Part shown: positions 34,525 through 43,351 of the stretch, piece by piece | Position numbering within the stretch: position 1 is the first letter of the stretch | Layout of the letters: each line of letters starts with the position of its first letter | From: CAZYFH01 sp965249175 | GTDB lineage: Bacteria; Acidobacteriota; Vicinamibacteria; Vicinamibacterales; UBA8438 | Direction of reading: 5' to 3' | Length of the DNA: 64,000 nt | Assembly: GCA_965249175.1 (NCBI GenBank) | Contig: OZ252227.1 | Location: 2,046,001-2,110,000 of the forward strand | Notes under the pieces: generated by a model | Database searches by the model: none | Told to the model about the DNA's origin: nothing | Seen by the model: the letters and a program-made list of their open reading frames with translations, nothing else | Position numbers and translations under genes: made by a program

Positions 34525-36254
34525 TAGTCCGGCAGCGCGAACACCCACATCACGCCGCTCCCCTGCGGAATCGTGGTGTCCGTGAACTGCGCAAACGAGG
34601 TCGTCTGCGCGATGCGTCCCCCGGCACCGACCGCGACGTATTGGCGCCCATCGACCTCGAATGTGACAGGAGCGCCTGAGATGTCCCCGTTCAGGCGCGT
34701 ATTCCAGAGTACGTCGCCGGTCTCGGCGTCGAGCGCGAAGAAGCGACGGTCCGCCGTGCCGCCGAAGACGATGTCGCCTCCGGTCGCCAGCGCCGAGGCT
34801 GTCATGGCAACGCCGTCAGGCGAACGATACTCCCAGGCGCGCCGACCGCTCACCGGGTCGAACGCCACGAACTCACCGACGTAGTCGTAGCCGGGCACCG
34901 ACTTCACGCGCGACGTCATCCCGCGATAGACACGGCCGGGCCGATACTCCTCGGAGACGAACGTCACGTCCATACAGGCGTTGTTGACCCCGAGGTAGTA
35001 GAGGCCGGTGTCGGGACTAAAGCTCGGCGAGTTCAGGTTCCTCGCCCCGTGGTAGTGCGGGCACACCTCGAACACCTTGCCCGAGTCGACGTCCTCCGCC
35101 GTCGGGATGAGCGCGGGGTTGTAGATGGGGCTTCCCGAGTCGGTCCATCCGGTGACGAGGTTGTCGTAGCCGGTGCGGAAGGCATTGAGGAACTGTCCGG
35201 TCTCCCGGTCGAGCACGACGCCCCACCCGATCTTGCTCGTCTCGATGAGCGCCTTGCGAACCCTCCCGCCGATCTCGAGGTCGACGAGCATGCTCTCGTG
35301 GGTCGCATCGAGGTCCCAGTTGTCGGCGGGCACGACCTGGAAGTGCCATTCGAGCTCGCCCGTGTCGATATCGAGCGCGAGGATGGAGTTCGTGTAGAGC
35401 GCATCGCCGGGGCCGCGCAGGGTCGACGACCACGGTGTCGGCTGCCCAGTGCCGAGGTACACGAGCTTCAGCTCCGGATCGTAGCTGATGGTGCCCCAGG
35501 TCAACCCGCCGAGCGGCGGGATCTCGTGCTCGGTCCAGGTCTCGTAGCCAGGTTCGCCACGTGCGGGCACGGTGTAGGTGACCCACAGTTGGTCGCCGGT
35601 CTCGGCGTCGTGTGCCACGACCGCTCCCCGCGCGTCCCGGTCGCCGCCTGCGAACCCAAGGATTACCTTACCGTCGGCAATCAGCGCCGGATGGGCATGC
35701 CCCAACCCGGTCGTGTAGTTGCCGGTGTTGACCTCCCACTGCTGCTCACCGGTCCGCGCGTCGAGCGCCACGAGCGAGGCGTCGGCCGTCCCCCAGTAGA
35801 TCAAGTCGCCGTAGACCGACACGCCGCGCGAGCGGCCGAGCGCCTGCGACTTCTGGATGTCGTCCGGGTAGCTCCGTTGGTGCACCCAGGCGACGTCGCC
35901 CGACGTGACCTCGAAGCCGGTGATGCGATCCGATTCGGCGACGTACATCAGCCCGCCCGCCACGATCGGTGTCGGCACCCAGCGGCTGCCGTCCCCCATC
36001 GAATGCGCCCAGACCAGGCGGAGGTCACCAACGGTGTCCCGGTTGATCTGCTCCAGCGGGCTGAACCCGGTCACGTCGTACGAGCGCCGGTAGCTCATCC
36101 AGTCGCCATCCTCCGGGCTCAGGAGTCGCTCGGCGGTCACCGGGTCGAACGTCGCTGTCGGCGCCTGGCCGAACACGGTGCTCGCAAGCAATAGCTGCAA
36201 CCAGCCGGCGCATGCCAGCACGAAGACGCGACGTTGGATCACTGTGATGAGCAT
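34524..36254 (-). CDS. PQQ-dependent alcohol dehydrogenase-type quinoprotein
   Basis: A 576-residue protein with a signal peptide (cleavage near STVFGQ, residue 28). It is an eight-bladed quinoprotein of the methanol/ethanol dehydrogenase family: WMSYRRSYDVTGFSPLEQIN, RGVSVYGDLIYWGTADASLV, DALYTNSILALDIDTGELEW, PADNWDLDATHESMLVDL and GWGVVLDRETGQFLNAF. The vicinal Cys-Cys that normally precedes RGVSVYGD is absent (LGRSRG). The aspartate of NWDLD is the likely catalytic base. It ends VMWVFALPD like the other family members here. The start ATG 36254 begins the signal peptide. Confidence 0.9.
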   Translation of the reverse strand: MLITVIQRRVFVLACAGWLQLLLASTVFGQAPTATFDPVTAERLLSPEDGDWMSYRRSYDVTGFSPLEQINRDTVGDLRLVWAHSMGDGSRWVPTPIVAGGLMYVAESDRITGFEVTSGDVAWVHQRSYPDDIQKSQALGRSRGVSVYGDLIYWGTADASLVALDARTGEQQWEVNTGNYTTGLGHAHPALIADGKVILGFAGGDRDARGAVVAHDAETGDQLWVTYTVPARGEPGYETWTEHEIPPLGGLTWGTISYDPELKLVYLGTGQPTPWSSTLRGPGDALYTNSILALDIDTGELEWHFQVVPADNWDLDATHESMLVDLEIGGRVRKALIETSKIGWGVVLDRETGQFLNAFRTGYDNLVTGWTDSGSPIYNPALIPTAEDVDSGKVFEVCPHYHGARNLNSPSFSPDTGLYYLGVNNACMDVTFVSEEYRPGRVYRGMTSRVKSVPGYDYVGEFVAFDPVSGRRAWEYRSPDGVAMTASALATGGDIVFGGTADRRFFALDAETGDVLWNTRLNGDISGAPVTFEVDGRQYVAVGAGGRIAQTTSFAQFTDTTIPQGSGVMWVFALPD

Positions 36255-36352
36255 GTCTCGCGTAACATACCACCACCCGTGTGCTCTCATCGCTATCGCG
36301 GACTGCGAATGGCCCGGGTCTCGGAGCACGACGTCGAGGCCGGGTAGCGTCG

Positions 36353-36964
36353 GTGCGCAATGCGCGTCGCGCCCGGATCGCGTATACGGTCCTGGGCGCC
36401 GGTGTCGGCCTCGTGTTGCTCCTGACCCTCGGCGGCTACTGGCTGCCGCGTCAGGTCGAGGCGATGCGCATCTCGGCAACGGTGCCGGCGTCGAGCGCCG
36501 AGGTCTTTACGCTCTTCAACACCCGAGGCGGCCAGAGGCGCCTCTGGACGTTCGCCGCGGAGCGCGCCGGCATCGCACCGATGAGCCTGGCCGCCCTCGG
36601 GGGTCCGGACGCCGGTGTCGGAAGCCGGAGCTGTTTTTGCCTGACGAGCGACGGCGGTGTCGTCTCGTCGGCCCGCAGCTCCATGGCGCGCGGCGAGGGT
36701 GCCATCGTGGAGAGCGTGCCGAACCGGCGCGTCGTGTATGAGATCGACTGGGGGTTCATGATGTCGCGGCGAACGATTACCGTTGAGGATCTCGGTGACG
36801 ACCGATCGCGGGTGACGTGGTTGGAGACGAACGAGGCGACGAACCCGCTGATGCGCTACGTCCTCGTGCTGAGTGCCTCGACCATCAACGACAATCTCAG
36901 CGGGGTGCTGACCGCGGTCGCACCGGTCATCAATCTGGAGACAGCTCCGGCGTCAGGACGATGA
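36353..36964 (+). CDS. Membrane-anchored SRPBCC-family protein
   Basis: A 203-residue protein from GTG 36353, or 227 residues from GTG 36281; the start is uncertain and neither has a good ribosome binding site. One transmembrane helix (YTVLGAGVGLVLLLTLGGYW) is followed by an SRPBCC/polyketide-cyclase-like domain with RISATVPASSAEVFTLFNT and VESVPNRRVVYEIDWGF. Its stop overlaps the typA start (ATGA at 36961-36964), so the two genes are translationally coupled. It is divergent from the quinoprotein gene. Function unknown. Confidence 0.72.
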   Translation: MRNARRARIAYTVLGAGVGLVLLLTLGGYWLPRQVEAMRISATVPASSAEVFTLFNTRGGQRRLWTFAAERAGIAPMSLAALGGPDAGVGSRSCFCLTSDGGVVSSARSSMARGEGAIVESVPNRRVVYEIDWGFMMSRRTITVEDLGDDRSRVTWLETNEATNPLMRYVLVLSASTINDNLSGVLTAVAPVINLETAPASGR

Positions 36965-38769
36965 CGTCCCCGCCCCGGCGCAACGTCGCCATCATCGCCC
37001 ACGTGGATCACGGCAAGACGACGCTCGTCGATGCCCTCCTGCATCAAAGCGGCGTCTTTCGCGCGAACGAGCGGGTCGCGGAACGCGCGCTCGACAACAT
37101 CGATCTCGAGCGGGAGCGCGGCATCACGATCATGGCCAAGAACACGGCGGTGCGCTACGGCGACGCAATCATCAACATCGTCGACACACCCGGCCACGCG
37201 GACTTCGGCGGGGAGGTCGAGCGGACGCTGTCGATGGTCGATGGGGTGCTGCTCCTGGTCGATGCCTCCGAGGGGCCGCTGCCGCAGACGCGGTTCGTGC
37301 TCCGGAAGGCGCTTGGGCGGGCGCTCCCGGCCATCGTCGTCGTGAACAAGATCGACCGGCAGGATGCCAGGCCGGTGCAGGTGCTGAGCGAGGTCTATGA
37401 CCTGTTCATCGACCTCGACGCCACCGAGGCGCAGATCGAGTTTCCCGTCCTCTACACCAACGCCAAGGCCGGCACCGCGAGCGCTGACGCCGAGGTCCAG
37501 GGCGAGAGCCTCCGGCCGCTCTTCGACGCCATCCTGGAGCGCGTGCCACCCCCCGGAGGGGATCCGGCGGCCCCGTTGCAACTGCTGGTCGCCAATCTTG
37601 ACTCGAGCGATTACCTGGGGCGGATCGCCATCGGCCGGATCTTCAATGGCAGCGTCAAGATCGGAGACCACGTGGCGCTGTCCAAGCTCGATGGGGAGGT
37701 GCAGCGCACGCGCGTCACGAAGCTCTTCGCGTTTGATGGATTGCAGCGCGTGGAAATCGAGGCGGCGGCGGCGGGCGACATCGTCTGCCTTGCCGGTCTG
37801 AGCGACATCACCATCGGCGAGACGATCACCGACCCGGACGACCAGCACCCGATTCCCCCGATCCACATCGATGAGCCGACGGTCTCGATGGTCTTCGGGG
37901 TCAACACCTCACCGCTGGCCGGTCGTGACGGGCGCTATGTGACCTCACGCAACCTGCGCGATCGTCTGGCACGGGAGCTGATCGGGAACGTTTCTATTCG
38001 CGTCGAGGACACCGAGTCGCCGGACCAGCTGAAGGTCATCGGACGCGGTGAGCTTCAACTGTCGATCCTGATCGAGATGATGCGCCGGGAAGGCTACGAG
38101 CTGCAGGCCTCGCGCCCTGAGATCGTCACGCGATCGGCCAATGGTCGCACCGAGGAGCCGGTCGAGGAGCTCGTCATCGACGTCGCAGAGGAGTTCCAAG
38201 GGGTCGTGATTGCCGGGCTCGGCACCCGGCGGGCGACAATGACGAAGCTGATCAACCATGGGAGCGGTCGGATTCGTCTGGAGTTCCGCATCCCCACCCG
38301 TGGCCTGATCGGCTTCCGCTCACAGCTCCTGACGGATACCCGCGGGACAGCCATCATGAATCATCTGTTCGCGGACTGGGAACCGTGGCACGGTCCGATC
38401 GACGGACGTCCGACGGGCGTGCTGGTGGCCGATCGGGCGGGCAGCGTCACCGCGTACGCGATGTTCAACTTGCAGGAGCGTGGAGAGCTGTTCATCGAGC
38501 CGACCACTGTCGTCTATGAGGGAATGATCGTCGGCGAGAACGCGCGGGCGGACGACATGGACGTGAACATCACCAAGGAGAAGAAGCTCAACAACATGCG
38601 GTCGTCGACAGCGGAGGAGGGCATCCGCCTGATTCCGCCGCGCACGCTCAATCTCGAGCAGGCGATCGAATTCATCAGCGATGACGAGCTCGTCGAGGTC
38701 ACGCCGGCGACCTTGCGGCTCCGCAAACGACAGCTCTCGGCCAGCCGCCGACGGACGGCGGCGCGATAG
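36961..38769 (+). CDS. typA: Translational GTPase TypA/BipA
   Basis: A 602-residue ribosome-binding GTPase of the EF-G/LepA group. G motifs are clear: NVAIIAHVDHGKTTLVDALL (G1), ERERGITI (G2), IVDTPGHADFGGEVER (G3) and VVVNKIDRQDARP (G4). The BipA-specific C-terminal features RIPTRGLIGFRSQLLTDTRG, RGELFIEPTTVVYEGMIVGE and NITKEKKLNNMRSSTAEE are present. The length fits the family. TypA supports ribosome assembly and translation under stress or cold. The ATG overlaps the stop of the SRPBCC gene by 4 bp. Confidence 0.98.
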   Translation: MTSPPRRNVAIIAHVDHGKTTLVDALLHQSGVFRANERVAERALDNIDLERERGITIMAKNTAVRYGDAIINIVDTPGHADFGGEVERTLSMVDGVLLLVDASEGPLPQTRFVLRKALGRALPAIVVVNKIDRQDARPVQVLSEVYDLFIDLDATEAQIEFPVLYTNAKAGTASADAEVQGESLRPLFDAILERVPPPGGDPAAPLQLLVANLDSSDYLGRIAIGRIFNGSVKIGDHVALSKLDGEVQRTRVTKLFAFDGLQRVEIEAAAAGDIVCLAGLSDITIGETITDPDDQHPIPPIHIDEPTVSMVFGVNTSPLAGRDGRYVTSRNLRDRLARELIGNVSIRVEDTESPDQLKVIGRGELQLSILIEMMRREGYELQASRPEIVTRSANGRTEEPVEELVIDVAEEFQGVVIAGLGTRRATMTKLINHGSGRIRLEFRIPTRGLIGFRSQLLTDTRGTAIMNHLFADWEPWHGPIDGRPTGVLVADRAGSVTAYAMFNLQERGELFIEPTTVVYEGMIVGENARADDMDVNITKEKKLNNMRSSTAEEGIRLIPPRTLNLEQAIEFISDDELVEVTPATLRLRKRQLSASRRRTAAR

Positions 38770-38844
38770 CCGCGCCGGCAGCGCACCGCGGGTGTCGGCT
38801 GTAGGATTAGGCGACGGTCGGCGGGTTGAGTGAGGGAGGGCCAG

Positions 38845-39855
38845 ATGACTCGAGTATGTGTGACGGCATTCATCGTGTGCGCCGGTCTCGGGTTCGTGGT
38901 CGCGCCGGTTGCGGCGCAATCCGACACGGCGGTGCTTCGGACACCGCATGGGGACCCCGACGTTCAGGGCGTGTTCACATTCAGGACCCTGACACCGCTG
39001 CAACGTCCCGTCATCGACGCCGGCGCCTCGGCGGCGCTCGCCGGCCGGGAGACACTGACGGAAGAGGAAGCGGCGGCCTACCAGGTTGAGCGACGCAGCG
39101 AGCTGAACCGCGATACGCAGAACCTGCTCGTGCATGCGCCGGGTGTCCGCTATCAGTCGCTCGCGGAAGGCGGCGTCGGCGGCTACAACGAGTTCTGGTA
39201 CGAGCGCGGCATCGAGCTGACACGTGACAAACGCACGTCGCTCATCGTCGATCCTCCAGACGGTCGCGTCCCGTATCGCCAGGAGTATCTGGCGGCAGCG
39301 GGCATCCGCGGCTTCAACATTCAGAACGGCTTCGCCGATTCGTACACAGACCGTAGCCTGTCGGACCGCTGCCTGATGGGGTTCAACGCCGGCCCGCCCA
39401 TGGTCTCGAGCGCCTACAACAACAACGTGCACATCTTGCAGACGCCGGACCATGTTGTGGTGCTCAACGAGATGGTCCACAACGCGCGGATTATCCCACT
39501 CGACCGACGGCCGCATGGGACGCTCCAGCAGTACGCGGGCGACTCCCGTGGCCGGTGGGAGGGTGAGACGCTCGTGGTCGAGACAACGCACTTCCTCCGC
39601 GAGACGAGCCTCGGCGGATCGAGCAAGGACACGCGGCTCGTGGAGCGGTTCCGCCGGGTCGACCCGGATACGGTGATGTACGAGTTCACCGTCGAGGATG
39701 CGAACAGCTATACGCGTCCCTGGACGGCGGAGATGCCGCTGCGACGCACCGATGGACCGTTGTTCGAGTACGCGTGCCACGAGGGCAACATCGGCCTCGG
39801 GGGCATCCTCGCGGGTGCGCGCAACAAGAACATACAGTGGGTGACGGAACGGTGA
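38845..39855 (+). CDS. Exported WGDPDLQG-family protein, copy 4
   Basis: A 336-residue member of the uncharacterised family, signal peptide to about residue 24 (cleavage near PVAAQ). The opening is diverged, RTPHGDPDVQGVFTFRTLTP. The rest is typical: ETLTEEEAAAYQVERRSELN, KRTSLIVDPPDGRVPY, DRCLMGFNAGPPM, YNNNVHILQTPDHVVVLNEM, GRWEGETLVVETTHFLRETS and LFEYACHEGNIGLGGILAGA. GAGGGAGG about 8 nt before the ATG supports the start. Only 14 bp separate it from the quinoprotein gene at 39870, making co-expression very likely and giving the best hint to a shared role. Confidence 0.85.
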   Translation: MTRVCVTAFIVCAGLGFVVAPVAAQSDTAVLRTPHGDPDVQGVFTFRTLTPLQRPVIDAGASAALAGRETLTEEEAAAYQVERRSELNRDTQNLLVHAPGVRYQSLAEGGVGGYNEFWYERGIELTRDKRTSLIVDPPDGRVPYRQEYLAAAGIRGFNIQNGFADSYTDRSLSDRCLMGFNAGPPMVSSAYNNNVHILQTPDHVVVLNEMVHNARIIPLDRRPHGTLQQYAGDSRGRWEGETLVVETTHFLRETSLGGSSKDTRLVERFRRVDPDTVMYEFTVEDANSYTRPWTAEMPLRRTDGPLFEYACHEGNIGLGGILAGARNKNIQWVTER

Positions 39856-39869
39856 CCGAGGACCGACCC

Positions 39870-41630
39870 ATGACGACATCGCTTCTCGCGCGGCGTGCAC
39901 TCTTCTCGCTGGCGGTCGTCGGCGGGTTCTGGTTTGCCGGGCCGAACTCCGCGGCCGCGCAGTCAGCCTTCGTGCCGGTCACCGATGCGATGCTGCAGGA
40001 CCCCGCGCCGGGCGACTGGCCGATGTGGCGCCGGACGCTGAATGGGTGGGGGTATAGCCCGCTCGAGCAGATCGACCGCGAGTCCGTTGGCGACCTGCGG
40101 CTCGTCTGGTCGCGTGGCCTTGCCGACGGCAGCAACCAGGGCACACCGCTGGTCTACGACGGCGTGATGTACATGCCGAACCCGGGCGATCGGATCCAGG
40201 CGATCGACGCCGCGAGCGGCGACCTCCGATGGGAGTATCAGCGGTCGCACCCGGACGACCTCGACGAGTACATCGTGGCGCTGTTGAGCCAGATCAATCG
40301 CAACATCGCGATCTACGGCGACACCATCATCGATACCAGCGCCGATACGCACGTCTTCGCCCTCGACGTGACCACCGGCCAGCTCCGCTGGGAGACCGAG
40401 ATCCTCGACTACACGGAGCTGCAAGCGCACCAATCCTCGGGGCCGATCATCGCCAACGGCAAGATCATCTCGGGACGCGGCTGCATGCCAAGAGCGGGCC
40501 CCGATGCGTGCGTCATCACGGCGCACGATGCGACGACCGGTGCGGAGCTGTGGCGGCGGCGGACGATACCGAAGCCGGGCGAGCCGGGCGACGAGACCTG
40601 GGGTGGCGTCCCCTATGAGGAGCGACGGCACGTCGGCGCCTGGATGGTGCCGAGCTACGACCCCGACCTCGACATGATCTACATCGGCACGTCGGTCACC
40701 TCGCCGGCGCCCAAGTTTCTGATCGGGGGCGTCAGCAACACGCACCTCTATCACAACTCGACGTTGGCGCTCGATGCCAATACCGGGGAGATCGTGTGGT
40801 ACTACCAGCACCTGAACGACCACTGGGATCTCGACCATCCGTTCGAGCGGCTGCTGGTCGATACGGCGGTCGCGCCGAATCGTGACGCGGTCGATTGGAT
40901 CAACCCCAGGTTGTCGCCCGGCGAGTCGCGGCGCGTCGTCACCGGCATCCCGGGCAAGACGGGCATCGTGTACACCCTCGACCGCGAGACCGGCGAGTTC
41001 CTCTGGGCCAAGCCGACGGTGAGCCAGAACGTGATCAGCAGTATCGACGGCGCCACCGGCGCGGTGGCGGTGAACTCGGAGGTGGTGTTCACCGGAGCCG
41101 GGCAGGAGGTGATGGCGTGTCCGACGTGGCAGGGGGGCAAGGACTGGGAAGCGGGCGCCTACAGCCCGCTGACGAACACGATGTATATGCCGCTGCGCAA
41201 CACCTGCTTCCGCGTGATGGCGACGGTCGATACGGGGTGGTACGACCTGACTGCGCGAACCGAGCTCACGCCGGGCGAGCAGACCCTTGGCACGATTCAG
41301 GCGATCTCCGCGGAGACCGGCGAGACGACGTGGACGCACTCGCAGGAGGCGTTCACCATGTCACTCGTCGCGACCGCGGGCGGGCTCGTCTTTGGCGGTG
41401 ACTCCAACGGCCGCTTCAAGGCCCTCGACCACGAGACCGGTGAGGTCCTGTGGGAGATCAACATCGGCTCGCCGGTGACCGGCTTTCCGATCACCTACGC
41501 GGTCGACGGTCGCCAGTATGTCGCGGTCAGCACCGGGTACTCGCTCAACACCGCCGGGCTCGGGCATCTCAACCCCGACCATCGCCCGAGCGCCGGGAAT
41601 ACGCTGTTCGTCTTCGCGCTCCCGGAGTGA
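39870..41630 (+). CDS. PQQ-dependent alcohol dehydrogenase-type quinoprotein
   Basis: A 586-residue protein, signal peptide to about residue 30 (cleavage near SAAAQ). Family blades: WPMWRRTLNGWGYSPLEQID, NRNIAIYGDTIIDTSADTHV, PGEPGDETWGGVPYEERR, HLYHNSTLALDANTGEIVWY, LNDHWDLDHPFERLLVDT, GIVYTLDRETGEFLWAKPT and GLVFGGDSNGRFKALDHETG. The Cys-Cys redox pair of classical enzymes is missing. NDHWDLD is the probable active-site region. It is closely related to the protein at 55999, likely a duplication. It probably oxidises an alcohol or polyol in the periplasm if PQQ is supplied. Confidence 0.9.
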   Translation: MTTSLLARRALFSLAVVGGFWFAGPNSAAAQSAFVPVTDAMLQDPAPGDWPMWRRTLNGWGYSPLEQIDRESVGDLRLVWSRGLADGSNQGTPLVYDGVMYMPNPGDRIQAIDAASGDLRWEYQRSHPDDLDEYIVALLSQINRNIAIYGDTIIDTSADTHVFALDVTTGQLRWETEILDYTELQAHQSSGPIIANGKIISGRGCMPRAGPDACVITAHDATTGAELWRRRTIPKPGEPGDETWGGVPYEERRHVGAWMVPSYDPDLDMIYIGTSVTSPAPKFLIGGVSNTHLYHNSTLALDANTGEIVWYYQHLNDHWDLDHPFERLLVDTAVAPNRDAVDWINPRLSPGESRRVVTGIPGKTGIVYTLDRETGEFLWAKPTVSQNVISSIDGATGAVAVNSEVVFTGAGQEVMACPTWQGGKDWEAGAYSPLTNTMYMPLRNTCFRVMATVDTGWYDLTARTELTPGEQTLGTIQAISAETGETTWTHSQEAFTMSLVATAGGLVFGGDSNGRFKALDHETGEVLWEINIGSPVTGFPITYAVDGRQYVAVSTGYSLNTAGLGHLNPDHRPSAGNTLFVFALPE

Positions 41631-41654
41631 CCCGACGCTGACGCCAGCCGCCCG

Positions 41655-42860
41655 TCAGTGGTGACGCGGCTTGTGCGCCGACGCTTCGACCGAGGTGTCG
41701 GGGTTCTCCGTGGCCAGACTCGTGTCGAGATAGGTCTCGGCGTGACGGCGCGTGCCCGGGTCCTCGGCGAACTGGCTCTGGAAGAACGCGAAGGCGGCCA
41801 GGGTCGTGAGCGTCTGCTGACGCGCCGGGCGCATCGCTCTCTCGGTGGACGGCCGCTGGCACGGCGTGTCACCGCGGCTCTGGTCCACCCCGTCCTCCAC
41901 ATCGCCCAGTCCGGCCACGGCTAATCCCTCGCCCTTGCCCGCGTCGGCCAGCGCGCCCGCGAGCGCCCGGCAGGCGAGCGTGTCGGGATTGCTCACCCAG
42001 CGAAAGACATAGCGCGCGATCTCCGCGAAGCCAGCGTGGGATCCGCCCCGCAGGGTGACCAGCCTGGCGCCGGGTGCACGCGCGAGCAGTGATGCGGCGT
42101 TGGCGTCGTACCCGACAATGCCGTCGGCGTCGCCGGCAATCATCAGGAAGGGGACATCGGTCGTCTCGAAGAAGCTCGACGTGAACATCGCGCTGGGGCC
42201 TGCGATCGAGACGGCGGCCCCGAGTCGCGGGTCGCGTAGTCGCGGGTGAAAGGCCGCGAGCGTCGTCGTCATGCCGCCCAGCGACAGCCCCATGGCGCCG
42301 ATGCGATCCTCATCCACCGCACCGGAGAAGTCGTGACCCGAGTCGCGGTCCCAGCCCAGCAGCTCGTCGATCAGGAAACTCATGTCGCCCGGCTGGTGCA
42401 CCACGTCGTCGAAGCGCGGTCCGCCCGGACTGGCGATGTTTGTCAAGGGGAAGTCGGGGGCGACGACGATGTAGCCATGGCTGGCGAAATGGCGAGCCAG
42501 ATACGCGCCCTCGCTGCGCATCGACGTGAACCCGTGGCCGTAAACGATCAAGGGGAAGCCGGGGCTCGGCCGACGGTCCCGCGCGACGCCCCCCGACCCA
42601 TTGTCCGGATACCAGACGGTGCTCACCAGCGTCCGGGTGTCGAGGCCCGCGAACTCGCTGTTGGCCCGGGTCGTCCGGCTCGTGTCGACGAAGGTGACCT
42701 CCCGATCGCCGACCTCGTAGGGACCCTCGGCGAACAGGCCGAGGCTCTCGGGACCCTCCGGGACATCCATCCCGGCGGTCGCGACGTGCGCCCCGAGCGC
42801 GACGACGACGAGCAGGAGCAGCACCGCCGCGATCTTCAGGATTCGCTTCAGGGTCTTCAT
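41655..42860 (-). CDS. Membrane-anchored alpha/beta hydrolase (dienelactone hydrolase/PAF-acetylhydrolase-like)
   Basis: A 401-residue protein with an N-terminal transmembrane or signal helix (KIAAVLLLLVVVALGAHVAT). The hydrolase core has FPLIVYGHGFTSMRSEGAYL (oxyanion region), the nucleophile elbow GAMGLSLGGMTT, an acid in MIAGDADGIVGYD and the His in RGGSHAGFAEI. The lid and C-terminal tail (about residues 300-401) are unlike common relatives. AAGGAG 8 nt before ATG 42860 sets the start. The DoxX gene lies 31 bp upstream on the same strand. Substrate unknown. Confidence 0.85.
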   Translation of the reverse strand: MKTLKRILKIAAVLLLLVVVALGAHVATAGMDVPEGPESLGLFAEGPYEVGDREVTFVDTSRTTRANSEFAGLDTRTLVSTVWYPDNGSGGVARDRRPSPGFPLIVYGHGFTSMRSEGAYLARHFASHGYIVVAPDFPLTNIASPGGPRFDDVVHQPGDMSFLIDELLGWDRDSGHDFSGAVDEDRIGAMGLSLGGMTTTLAAFHPRLRDPRLGAAVSIAGPSAMFTSSFFETTDVPFLMIAGDADGIVGYDANAASLLARAPGARLVTLRGGSHAGFAEIARYVFRWVSNPDTLACRALAGALADAGKGEGLAVAGLGDVEDGVDQSRGDTPCQRPSTERAMRPARQQTLTTLAAFAFFQSQFAEDPGTRRHAETYLDTSLATENPDTSVEASAHKPRHH

Positions 42861-42891
42861 TCGGCGCGCTCCTTCATCCATCAATCATTCA

Positions 42892-43275
42892 TTATGGCTG
42901 ACGCGACGGTGACCCGGACTCTGGACGCGTATACCACCACGCCCATGCGATGAACACCGCCTGGAAGGGGAGCCGCACCCAGCCAGCGCCCGCGCCGCCG
43001 ACGTCCGTATCTGTGGCGACATACAAGTTGGCCGGGAAGACCGCGATGAGCAGCGCGATGATGCCCCACGCCGCAAAGACGCGTGTGCGCGGCTCCAGCA
43101 AGAACACACCGAGGACGATCTCGGCCAGGCCGGAGAGCAGGTTCAGCCACTCGGGATTCGGCAGACCCGGCGGAATGATCGCGACGTAGAACGCCGGGTT
43201 CACCAGGTGGTTGAAGCCCGCCCCGATATAGGCCAGCGCCATCACCCAGAGCAGGATCGGTTTTGCGCGTGCCAT
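42892..43275 (-). CDS. DoxX-like four-helix membrane protein
   Basis: A 127-residue protein with four predicted transmembrane helices: ILLWVMALAYIGAGFNHLV, LLSGLAEIVLGVFLLEP, VFAAWGIIALLIAVFPANLY and LPFQAVFIAWAWWY. The pattern AGFNHLVNPAFYVAIIPPGL followed by LSGLAEIVLG is typical of DoxX-type proteins. Functions reported for the family are varied (thiosulfate:quinone oxidoreductase subunit, redox stress); none can be assigned here. It is probably co-transcribed with the hydrolase gene 31 bp downstream. Confidence 0.85.
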   Translation of the reverse strand: MARAKPILLWVMALAYIGAGFNHLVNPAFYVAIIPPGLPNPEWLNLLSGLAEIVLGVFLLEPRTRVFAAWGIIALLIAVFPANLYVATDTDVGGAGAGWVRLPFQAVFIAWAWWYTRPESGSPSRQP

Positions 43276-43351
43276 CGTCAGCTATTCCTCATGCGGTCCG
43301 CGGTCCGGCGGGTCGCTCGTATTGTAGGACGCCCGCCATCGGTGGACCTCA

